The notes: generated by a model not told the origin, from the sequence alone. DNA of 5,943 bases from Balneolaceae bacterium (GCA_007129085.1 SKWF01000207.1:1-5943); one strand, 5' to 3'; shown: positions 1 through 5,717, counted from the stretch's first letter. Numbers and translations: made by a program.

Positions 1-510
1 CAGAATCATGATGAAAATTCTTGGTACGGCACGACCTCAGAGCTTTTTGGTGAGGCTTCGGAGATCTTTGCGGTATTGACTGCGACGTTTCATGGAATGC
101 CGCTTATATACAGCGGGCAAGAAGCGGGGCTTGATCAACGGCTGGAATTTTTTGAAAAAGACGAAATTAATTGGAGAGATCATCCCAAAGAGGAGATCTA
201 CTCAACACTGATCCATCTGAAAAGGGAAAATCAAGCTCTGTGGAACGGGGAACATGGAGGAGATCTTCAGCGAGTATCAACCCAAAATGACGATGATCTT
301 TTTGTGTTTGTGAGAGAAAAGGAGGGAGATAGAGTTTTTGTGGCACTGAACTTATCAGATGAAAACCAAGACGTGTCTCTCAGTTCAGATGATGCCGGTT
401 TGTACGAAGGAGAGTGGTTAAATGTCTTTTCAGGTGATGAGGTTTTGATGGATGAAGGTACAAACCTGTCACTATCAGCTTGGGATTATGCAGTTTACGA
501 AGCTAAATGA
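1..510 (+). CDS. Alpha-amylase family (GH13) glycoside hydrolase, C-terminal part (5' end outside window)
   Basis: Reading frame 1 is open from the first base to the TGA at 508-510, giving 169 residues. The true start lies upstream; the TTG at 76 is not the start, because homologous sequence continues before it. Visible residues begin with QNHDENSWYG, the GH13 conserved region IV, in which Asp4 of the fragment is the transition-state-stabilising aspartate. GMPLIYSGQE follows at about residues 32-41, a typical end of the (beta/alpha)8 barrel. Residues about 82-169 would form the C-terminal beta-sandwich domain (FVFVRE, VFVALNLSD, WDYAVYE). The family hydrolyses or rearranges alpha-1,4-glucosidic bonds in starch or maltodextrin. 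The fragment resembles Bacteroidetes amylases and cyclomaltodextrinases, but exact specificity and any signal peptide cannot be judged without the N-terminus. A carbohydrate role fits the LacI-type regulator and possible glucan-binding lipoprotein further downstream. Confidence 0.9.
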   Translation, partial: QNHDENSWYGTTSELFGEASEIFAVLTATFHGMPLIYSGQEAGLDQRLEFFEKDEINWRDHPKEEIYSTLIHLKRENQALWNGEHGGDLQRVSTQNDDDLFVFVREKEGDRVFVALNLSDENQDVSLSSDDAGLYEGEWLNVFSGDEVLMDEGTNLSLSAWDYAVYEAK

Positions 511-581
511 TATAGCTTAAAAGTTGGTTGCAGAGCTGACATTTCGGAAACCAAACCTGTGATATTCATGTTTTTCAATGT

Positions 582-2072
582 ATGAAAAATAGTAGCAGCT
601 ACGACCTTATTGTTATTGGTTCCGGAATGGGAGGGATGAGTGCGGCATCCATGTTTGCTAAGGATGGCTACCGTGTGTTGATTCTGGAGGCAGCACACGC
701 ACCGGGAGGATGCTCATCATCCTATTATCGAAAAGGGTATACTTTTGAATCGGGTGCTACAACACTTATCGGTTTTGATGAGCACCAACCGTTACGAATC
801 TTAGAAGATCATCTCGGAATATCACTTCCCAAAACGGCCATTGAGCCATCCATGACGGTTCATCTGGATGGGGATGAAATTGTCCGTTGGCAAGATCAGG
901 ATAGATGGTTGAAAGAGGCCATTACTCATTTTGGTGAACCTTCTGCACAAAAAAAATTCTGGAGTTTAGCACATCGTGTATCCAAAGTGGTATGGAAAGT
1001 ATCGGGTAAAAATCCGCTATTTCCACCACAGCAAATCTCTGACTGGTTTCACCTCTTGAAAAACGATCCCCGTGATGTTTGGGTACTTCCTTATGCATTG
1101 AGCTCAGTTAAAGAAATAGCACGCCGAGCCGGAATTACCAACGCGAAATTCTATCGTTTTTTAGATGAGCAGTTGATGATATCGGCACAGTCCACGGCCG
1201 ATGACACTCCATTTCTTTTTGGGGCGCCTGCAATTACCTACACAAATTCTACCAACTACACGGTTCAGGGCGGATTGATAGAAATGGTAAAACATCTGCA
1301 GAGATATGTCGAAGAGAGAGGGGGTGAATTGCACACCAAGGAGAAGGTAACTTCGCTGGATCAAAAAGAAGAGGGGTATATCGTTACAACCTCAAAAAAT
1401 AGACGATACAGAGCGCCTTTGGTGGTTTCAAATATCCCTGTGTGGAATATGGGGGACATCACAACAGGGAAAGTGAATGAGTACTTTAAGAAGGAGTCAG
1501 CTAAATATGACCGTGCGTGGGGAGCCTTTACCATGGGAGTGGCTACCACTGATTCATACCCAGAAAACATGTCGCTGCATCATCAAATTCACATTGGCAA
1601 AGAAGATCAAACTCAATATCTACAGGGTGATTCGATTTTTGTATCTTTATCACATCCCAATGATAACGTTCGTGGCCCAGAGGGTGATCGCGTACTCAAT
1701 ATCTCCACACATGTTGAGCCGGAACAGTGGTTTAATCTCAATGGAGAATACGATCGAATAAAGGCTGAAGTACAGGAACAGATTCTTGAAATATTGGTAA
1801 AGAAATTACCGGGATTTCAGCGTCAAAACATCAAAGTTGCATTCTCCTCGACACCCGTAACATGGGCTGATTGGGTTTATCGAAAAAAAGGCCGTGTGGG
1901 TGGTATACCGCAACAAATGGACCGATCTTTACTTGATTGGACGCCCAACAAAACACCGTTTGAAGGGTTGTATCTTGTCGGAGATACGGTTTTTCCGGGG
2001 CAGGGAATTCCGGGCGTTACTTTAAGTGGAATCAACGTATATTATAGAGTTCAAAAAAATCATAAAAAATAG
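582..2072 (+). CDS. CrtI/CrtD/CrtISO-family FAD-dependent oxidoreductase (probable carotenoid desaturase or isomerase)
   Basis: A complete 496-residue protein, the usual size for phytoene-desaturase-like flavoenzymes. The N-terminus carries the Rossmann dinucleotide-binding motif GSGMGG (residues 13-18), with Glu36 at the end of beta-2 for the FAD ribose, then APGGCSSSYYRKGYTFESGA, typical of the CrtI/CrtISO group. The C-terminal FAD motif lies at about 465-483 (LVGDTVFPGQG then GVTLSG), with Asp468 as the expected flavin contact. The family desaturates, isomerises or saturates polyenes at the membrane surface. Whether this one is CrtI, CrtD, CrtISO or a retinol-saturase-like enzyme cannot be told from sequence alone, so no symbol is given. 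The ATG at 582 is chosen because it places the GxGxxG motif near the N-terminus and upstream ATGs (568, 578) are out of frame. No clear Shine-Dalgarno is seen. It lies 71 nt after the amylase and only 8 nt before the first rhomboid. Confidence 0.88.
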   Translation: MKNSSSYDLIVIGSGMGGMSAASMFAKDGYRVLILEAAHAPGGCSSSYYRKGYTFESGATTLIGFDEHQPLRILEDHLGISLPKTAIEPSMTVHLDGDEIVRWQDQDRWLKEAITHFGEPSAQKKFWSLAHRVSKVVWKVSGKNPLFPPQQISDWFHLLKNDPRDVWVLPYALSSVKEIARRAGITNAKFYRFLDEQLMISAQSTADDTPFLFGAPAITYTNSTNYTVQGGLIEMVKHLQRYVEERGGELHTKEKVTSLDQKEEGYIVTTSKNRRYRAPLVVSNIPVWNMGDITTGKVNEYFKKESAKYDRAWGAFTMGVATTDSYPENMSLHHQIHIGKEDQTQYLQGDSIFVSLSHPNDNVRGPEGDRVLNISTHVEPEQWFNLNGEYDRIKAEVQEQILEILVKKLPGFQRQNIKVAFSSTPVTWADWVYRKKGRVGGIPQQMDRSLLDWTPNKTPFEGLYLVGDTVFPGQGIPGVTLSGINVYYRVQKNHKK

Positions 2073-2080
2073 TTAATTCA

Positions 2081-2710
2081 TTGAATTACCAGGAAAATAA
2101 TTATTCACCGAATTCCTCATTTTCGGTCTTTCCACCTGCCGTAAAAAACCTGTTAATTATAAATGCACTTGTTTTTTTTGCGTTAACAACCCCGCAAATC
2201 GGCGACTTCATCTTTACATTTGGTGCGCTATGGCCATTGGGACACCAGCGGTTTGAGATTTGGCAGTTAGTAACATATATGTTTCTACATGGAGGAATGG
2301 GTCACCTATTTTTTAACCTTTTTGCACTCTGGATATTTGGACAGGCGATCGAAAATTTTTGGGGTACAAAACGGTTTGTTATGTACTATTTCTTAACAGG
2401 TATTGGTGCTGCCGTTATCCATATGTTTATAGGCGGAGGAGGTGCACCTACAGTTGGGGCATCCGGGGCTGTATTCGGTATACTCCTGGCTTTTGGTATG
2501 ATGTTTCCTGAACGATATATCATGCTTTTAATACCACCAATACCGATTAAAGCGAAATATTTTGTCATGATTTTCGGTGTTATTGAACTGTTTTCAGGTG
2601 TGATGAGGCCCGGCAGTGGAATAGCTCACTTTGCCCACCTTGGCGGTATGGTTGTGGGCTTTGTTTTGATAAAATACTGGGGCCTCAAAGGCGAGAGAAG
2701 AATTTATTAA
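2081..2710 (+). CDS. Rhomboid family intramembrane serine protease (first of a tandem pair)
   Basis: A 209-residue, six-helix rhomboid with little beyond the core fold. Family landmarks are all present: a His-x-x-x-Asn motif in TM2 (H75, N79; oxyanion-hole residues in GlpG), the GASG motif in TM4 with nucleophile Ser128, and AHLGG in TM6 with catalytic His186 followed by a GxxxG (189-193). Membrane segments are at about 22-38, 76-95, 98-117, 126-142, 158-172 and 182-200. It should cleave transmembrane substrates within the inner membrane; the substrate is unknown. The L1-loop position usually written Trp-Arg reads Trp61-Gln62. The start is TTG at 2081: an in-frame stop lies at 2063-2065, no ATG occurs before the first helix, and the first in-frame ATG would remove TM1. 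It begins 8 nt after the carotenoid-type gene and ends 12 nt before the second rhomboid, so cotranscription is likely. Confidence 0.93.
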   Translation: MNYQENNYSPNSSFSVFPPAVKNLLIINALVFFALTTPQIGDFIFTFGALWPLGHQRFEIWQLVTYMFLHGGMGHLFFNLFALWIFGQAIENFWGTKRFVMYYFLTGIGAAVIHMFIGGGGAPTVGASGAVFGILLAFGMMFPERYIMLLIPPIPIKAKYFVMIFGVIELFSGVMRPGSGIAHFAHLGGMVVGFVLIKYWGLKGERRIY

Positions 2711-2722
2711 ATCAGAAACTTT

Positions 2723-3574
2723 ATGCATCAAAACGATTCATTTGGCAGTGCACTAAAACGGGGGTATTTACGAATGCCCGTTGTAATCCGTACGCTTATT
2801 ACTATAAATGTAGCGGTTTTTATGGTGATGGCGATCGGCGGGCAGACCGTGGCCGGAATCATAGCTGATCTATTCAAATTTATCCCCGATCCATTTACAG
2901 CAGCCACTCAGCCTTGGCGATTCATTACTTACATGTTTGTTCATGGAAGTGGATTTCACCTGATTTTTAATATGCTGTGGCTCTGGTGGATGGGCCGGGC
3001 TGTGGAAGAGAGTATTGGCCCCCGCACATTTTCGGTGATCTATTTTGGAGCCGGCTTAGGTGGTATTCTTTTGCAATTTGCACTTGCTGCAATTTTTGGT
3101 GCAAACCCTGTAATAGGCGCGTCCGGTGCAGTTTATGGCACTATGGTAGCTTTCGGTTTTCTATTTCCACGCACACCCATTATGCTTATTTTTCTGCCAC
3201 CCATTGAGGCACGTTTTGTGGTAGCAGGAATAATTGCGCTCGATTTCTTGTTGCTAGGTTCAGGTGATAATGTTGCCCGGTTAGCCCACCTGGGTGGTGC
3301 CGGAGCCGGTTATCTTCTGGTGAATGCTCACTATACAGGTTATGACCTTTCAAGTGTTATCAGGCCTTTTGAGCGGCTGTGGACTAAACCACCTAAGAAG
3401 GAGAAAAAAAGGAAAAAGAACGACAAGATGTATTCAGTCAGTGATGTTGAAATTGTTGATGAATCGGATCAATCCGAACTGGATGAGATTTTAGAGAAAA
3501 TTTCTAAAGAGGGGTACGATGGACTGACACCGGAGGAGAAAAGAAAATTGTTTGAGTTGAGTAAACGAAACTAA
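2723..3574 (+). CDS. Rhomboid family intramembrane serine protease with charged C-terminal extension
   Basis: A 283-residue paralogue of the preceding gene. The core matches the family: Trp65-Arg66 in the L1 loop, H79-x-x-x-N83 in TM2, GASG with nucleophile Ser134 in TM4, and AHLGG with catalytic His189 in TM6 followed by GxxxG (192-196). Membrane segments are at about 22-40, 78-95, 103-124, 130-148, 162-180 and 187-202. Unlike its neighbour it continues about 80 residues past TM6: a strongly basic stretch (about 222-235, Lys/Arg-rich), an acidic stretch (242-254) and a short helical segment (about 252-281, containing GYDGLTPEEK). This tail resembles the small domain of unknown function at the end of many Bacteroidetes rhomboids (DUF6576 from memory, not searched). 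The tail is predicted to be cytosolic and could recruit substrate or adaptor. The ATG start at 2723 lies 12 nt after the first rhomboid; no Shine-Dalgarno is visible. Confidence 0.93.
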   Translation: MHQNDSFGSALKRGYLRMPVVIRTLITINVAVFMVMAIGGQTVAGIIADLFKFIPDPFTAATQPWRFITYMFVHGSGFHLIFNMLWLWWMGRAVEESIGPRTFSVIYFGAGLGGILLQFALAAIFGANPVIGASGAVYGTMVAFGFLFPRTPIMLIFLPPIEARFVVAGIIALDFLLLGSGDNVARLAHLGGAGAGYLLVNAHYTGYDLSSVIRPFERLWTKPPKKEKKRKKNDKMYSVSDVEIVDESDQSELDEILEKISKEGYDGLTPEEKRKLFELSKRN

Positions 3575-3576
3575 AG

Positions 3577-3605
3577 TGAACGGTATCTGAAAAAGATGTG
3601 GTTCA
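3577..3605 (+). other. Imperfect hairpin after the second rhomboid gene
   Basis: TGAACGGTATC (3577-3587) can pair with GATGTGGTTCA (3595-3605) around a 7-nt loop, giving 11 positions with two G-U pairs and one G-G mismatch. It begins 3 nt after the rhomboid stop codon. There is no T-run after it, so it is not a canonical rho-independent terminator; it might stabilise the 3' end of the upstream transcript. Chance remains possible. Confidence 0.3.
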
Positions 3606-3636
3606 TGTTGATGAATAAAGAATACCTTTTGAAATT

Positions 3637-3644
3637 TAATTTTG
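3637..3644 (+). promoter_or_regulatory. Possible Bacteroidetes-type -7 promoter element for ispG
   Basis: TAATTTTG matches the Bacteroidetes sigma-ABfr -7 consensus TAnnTTTG exactly and ends 11 nt before the ispG ATG. A convincing -33 TTTG at the normal spacing is not present; the nearest TTG (3608-3610) is too far upstream. If used, the transcript leader would be only a few bases long. The match is short and the flanking DNA is AT-rich, so chance is a real alternative. Confidence 0.3.
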
Positions 3645-3655
3645 TACAAGTATAG

Positions 3656-4888
3656 ATGAATCCAATTGAGCGAAGACAATCGATAGAAGTTGATGTAGGT
3701 GGCGTTAAAGTAGGTGCCGGAAATCCCATCGTTGTTCAATCGATGACGAATACAGATACGGCTGATATTGATGAAACCGTTGATCAAATTGATCACCTGC
3801 ATAAGTCAGGATCGGAATTGGTGCGAATTACGGTAAATAATGATGCATCGGCCAAAGCTGTCCCTCACATCAAAGAGAAGCTTATAAATCGGGGAGTTAC
3901 TGTACCGATTATTGGTGATTTCCACTACAACGGACATAAGTTGCTGCCTCAATATCCCGAGATGGCAAAAGCGCTGGCAAAGTTTCGCATCAACCCGGGA
4001 AACACCGGCACGAAAACGCGCGATAAGAATTTTTGCACGATTGTTGAACAGGCTATCAAATATGATAAGCCGGTGCGAATTGGGGTCAACTGGGGATCGC
4101 TGGATCAGCAGTTGTTAGCTCAATATATGGATGAAAACAACCGGCGAGAGAAGCCGAAATCATCGAAAGCGGTTATGCTCGACACCATGGTAGAAAGTGC
4201 ACGGCGATCAACCGCACTGGCTGAAGATGTAGGACTTCCATCCAACAAAATAATTGTCAGCTGTAAAATGTCGGGCGTGCAGGATTTGATCAACGTCTAT
4301 GAGCGAATTGGGGAAGATTTGGATTACCCTCTGCATTTGGGACTTACCGAAGCCGGAATGGGCATGAAAGGAACTGTAGCCAGCAGTACGGCACTCTCTA
4401 TTTTACTGCAAAAAGGAATTGGAGATACGATCCGTGTATCTCTAACACCAATGCCGGGGGCCGATAGGGCAGAAGAGGTACGAATTTGTCAGCAGATACT
4501 CCAATCGCTGGGAATTCGAAGCTTTATTCCCCAGGTAACATCATGCCCCGGTTGTGGACGCACGAAAAGCACCTATTTCCAAGAGCTGGCAGATGACATT
4601 CAAAATTACATTCTGGAAACCATGCCTGTTTGGCGAGAGGTCTATCCGGGTGTTGAGGAGATGGACGTTGCGGTTATGGGCTGTGTAGTTAATGGCCCGG
4701 GTGAATCGCGTCACGCAAATATCGGGATCTCACTACCCGGTACATTCGAAGAGCCTAAAGCACCGGTTTATGTTGATGGAGAACATCATACCACACTGAA
4801 AGGAGAGGGGATAGGTCAAGAGTTCCGGAAAATTCTGGATGATTATGTTCACCGAACATACGGTAATGGAGAGACTGTTGACGGGTAA
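3656..4888 (+). CDS. ispG: 4-hydroxy-3-methylbut-2-en-1-yl diphosphate synthase (IspG/GcpE)
   Basis: A complete 410-residue cytosolic enzyme of the MEP pathway. It reductively opens methylerythritol cyclodiphosphate to HMBPP using a [4Fe-4S] cluster and electrons from ferredoxin or flavodoxin. The TIM-barrel half starts with RRQSIEVDVGGVKVG and VVQSMTNTDTADI (residues about 6-38), followed by GDFHYNGHKLL (87-97) and RIGVNWGSLDQQLL (141-154). The C-terminal half holds the cluster ligands Cys297 and Cys300 in SCPGCGRT, Cys343 in GCVVNGPGE and the ligand Glu350. The length fits the two-domain form seen in many proteobacteria, slightly longer than E. coli (372 residues), and lacks the large middle A* domain found in plants and many Bacteroidetes. 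The ATG at 3656 fits the family's N-terminus; there is no Shine-Dalgarno. An 81-nt gap separates it from the rhomboid, so it may have its own promoter. Confidence 0.97.
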   Translation: MNPIERRQSIEVDVGGVKVGAGNPIVVQSMTNTDTADIDETVDQIDHLHKSGSELVRITVNNDASAKAVPHIKEKLINRGVTVPIIGDFHYNGHKLLPQYPEMAKALAKFRINPGNTGTKTRDKNFCTIVEQAIKYDKPVRIGVNWGSLDQQLLAQYMDENNRREKPKSSKAVMLDTMVESARRSTALAEDVGLPSNKIIVSCKMSGVQDLINVYERIGEDLDYPLHLGLTEAGMGMKGTVASSTALSILLQKGIGDTIRVSLTPMPGADRAEEVRICQQILQSLGIRSFIPQVTSCPGCGRTKSTYFQELADDIQNYILETMPVWREVYPGVEEMDVAVMGCVVNGPGESRHANIGISLPGTFEEPKAPVYVDGEHHTTLKGEGIGQEFRKILDDYVHRTYGNGETVDG

Positions 4889-4891
4889 TTT

Positions 4892-4973
4892 TGTGAAAGT
4901 GCTTACACATTAAACTATTATATGATATAAAGAGTAGGATATATATTATTCTAATAGTTTTATACTTTTCACA
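4892..4973. repeat. Long imperfect inverted repeat downstream of ispG
   Basis: Two nested pairs of perfect arms are visible: TGTGAAA (4892-4898) with TTTCACA (4967-4973), and AAACTATTA (4912-4920) with TAATAGTTT (4952-4960), separated by an asymmetric internal loop and a 31-nt AT-rich apex. It begins 3 nt after the ispG stop codon. It could act as a 3'-end structure or processing site for ispG mRNA, but there is no T-tract after it, so it is not a standard intrinsic terminator. Its left arm overlaps the upstream LacI-type operator. Confidence 0.45.
4894..4907. promoter_or_regulatory. Probable LacI-family operator, upstream site
   Basis: TGAAAGTGCTTACA is an imperfect palindrome sharing the right half GCTTACA, and the following C, with the perfect site at 5072-5085. 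It fits the LacI/CcpA-type pattern TGnAAn(C/T)GnTnnCA. Its centre is TG rather than the usual CG, suggesting a weaker auxiliary site. The two centres are 178 bp apart, close to 17 turns of B-DNA, so both would face the same side of the helix and could support looping. The regulator is inferred to be the LacI-family protein starting at 5826. Confidence 0.55.
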
Positions 4974-5071
4974 GGTTTCGGACTAACTTTTAGGGAGATT
5001 TCGAGAGAACATGTACATTAATAAGAAATGCAAAAATAGTATTGAAACTATCCGTTTTAATGTTGATATTA

Positions 5072-5085
5072 TGTAAGCGCTTACA
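5072..5085. promoter_or_regulatory. LacI/CcpA-type operator, perfect palindrome
   Basis: TGTAAGCGCTTACA is a perfect 14-bp palindrome with the central CG that LacI-family hinge helices recognise, and it matches the cre-like consensus TGnAAnCGnTnnCA. It lies 86 nt before the lipoprotein ATG, in the only large intergenic region of the window, and about 740 bp before a LacI-family regulator gene. Repression, or CcpA-like activation, of the lipoprotein promoter is the natural inference; which one depends on the unmapped transcription start. Confidence 0.8.
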
Positions 5086-5132
5086 CTTAGTGCTGACAAT
5101 CTGTTCGTAAAAAAGCAGGTTCAAATGAATTT

Positions 5133-5138
5133 TATAAT
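5133..5138 (+). promoter_or_regulatory. Possible -10 element for the lipoprotein gene
   Basis: TATAAT lies 32 nt upstream of the lipoprotein ATG. No good -35 element sits 16-18 bp before it (the DNA there is A-rich), and Bacteroidetes-group promoters normally use a different -7 consensus, so the assignment is weak. If correct, the perfect operator is centred about 60 bp upstream of the promoter core, which would suit activation better than simple blockage. An alternative is TTGATA (5063-5068) with TAGTGCTG (5088-5095), which would put the operator inside the promoter spacer. Confidence 0.25.
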
Positions 5139-5159
5139 CACAACTAACATCAAATAAAC

Positions 5160-5164
5160 GGAAG
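5160..5164 (+). promoter_or_regulatory. Shine-Dalgarno-like site of the lipoprotein gene
   Basis: GGAAG lies 6 nt before the ATG at 5171. It is the best ribosome-binding-like site before any complete gene here; most others show none. It supports the ATG at 5171, which also gives a standard lipoprotein signal peptide. Confidence 0.45.
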
Positions 5165-5170
5165 ACAATT

Positions 5171-5680
5171 ATGAAGCTTAACAAATATTTAATGATGGCC
5201 TTTGCCGTGTTTGCATCTTTAGCGCTTTTTGCGTGCGGAGATGATACCCCAACAGGTGGGCTTGATGACATTAATGGTGGAGATGACAACGGAAATGGTG
5301 AAGAAGTAGAATCTGTATACTACGGACTCACTGTAGATGTTGATGGTGATACCTTCACTTTTGTAGTAGATATGACGGATCTGGAAGATTTCGATCCTGA
5401 AGAGTATTCAGTATTTGCTGCCGGAGAGTTTGGCGAAATTGAGTGGGCTGAACCCGGTACTGCTGAAGAACTTGAGCTAACACACATGGAAGATGCCGAA
5501 GATTTTCCAGCATCAAGTGGTGTTGAAGTTCCTGCAGGAGAAATGGAATATAAGTTCTTTTCAGACTTTATCGCTGAAGGCTGGGACGGCGGCGAATGGG
5601 AAGCTGGTGCTAACCGAGTCGTTGATGTTGTAGCCGGAGAAAGCAATATGGATGAATGGGGAGATGAGCCTGAAGAATAA
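5171..5680 (+). CDS. Small, highly acidic lipoprotein with a possible starch-binding-like beta-sandwich domain
   Basis: A 169-residue protein with a type II signal peptide: Lys2 and Lys5, a hydrophobic core (residues about 6-20) and a lipobox LFAC with lipidated Cys22. The Asp pair just after Gly23 resembles the acidic surface-export signals of Bacteroidetes lipoproteins (inference). A Gly/Asp/Asn-rich linker runs to about residue 46. The remainder resembles SusE/SusF- or CBM20/48-like immunoglobulin-type modules: FTFVVDM (62-68), SVFAAGEF (80-87), EYKF (126-129), then Trp138, Trp143 and GANRVVDV (146-153). By my count the mature chain has 46 Asp+Glu out of 148 residues but one Lys and one Arg. 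This suggests a cell-surface protein of a salt-adapted organism, perhaps binding alpha-glucan. The operators upstream and the LacI-type gene downstream support a sugar-regulated role. Fold and ligand are inferred; it is not a recognised named protein. Its own terminator follows. Confidence 0.82.
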   Translation: MKLNKYLMMAFAVFASLALFACGDDTPTGGLDDINGGDDNGNGEEVESVYYGLTVDVDGDTFTFVVDMTDLEDFDPEEYSVFAAGEFGEIEWAEPGTAEELELTHMEDAEDFPASSGVEVPAGEMEYKFFSDFIAEGWDGGEWEAGANRVVDVVAGESNMDEWGDEPEE

Positions 5681-5717
5681 GCTCATTATTTTCTTTCGAT
5701 TCCAGTAAAGAAGTAAG

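Noticed and set aside
500..518. AAGCTA/TAGCTT inverted repeat across the amylase stop codon as a possible terminator
   Set aside because: Only 6 bp with a 7-nt loop and no T-run on either strand; too weak.
524..554. TTGGTT/AACCAA inverted repeat in the gap between the amylase and the carotenoid-type gene
   Set aside because: Six-base arms with a 19-nt loop are expected by chance; no supporting context.
1477..1761. Alternative + strand open frame inside the carotenoid-type gene
   Set aside because: Overlaps a well-supported coding frame; no family resemblance and no reason to be translated.
3491..3802. Minus-strand open frame bridging the second rhomboid and ispG
   Set aside because: It covers coding sequence of two confident genes and reads as a low-complexity shadow without recognisable motifs.
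5036..5051. Hairpin ATAGT/ACTAT followed by a T-run on the minus strand
   Set aside because: Five AT-rich base pairs only, and no minus-strand gene for it to terminate.
5011..5076. A 21-codon ORF in the intergenic region upstream of the lipoprotein, preceded by purine-rich sequence
   Set aside because: Its composition looks like AT-rich noncoding DNA, there is no recognisable motif, and its stop falls inside the perfect operator; chance is the simplest explanation.
5320..5646. Long minus-strand open frame opposite the lipoprotein gene
   Set aside because: It is a mirror of an acidic, Asp/Glu-codon-rich gene, giving a Ser/Thr/Pro-rich translation with no recognisable features; the + strand has a signal peptide, Shine-Dalgarno-like site and terminator.
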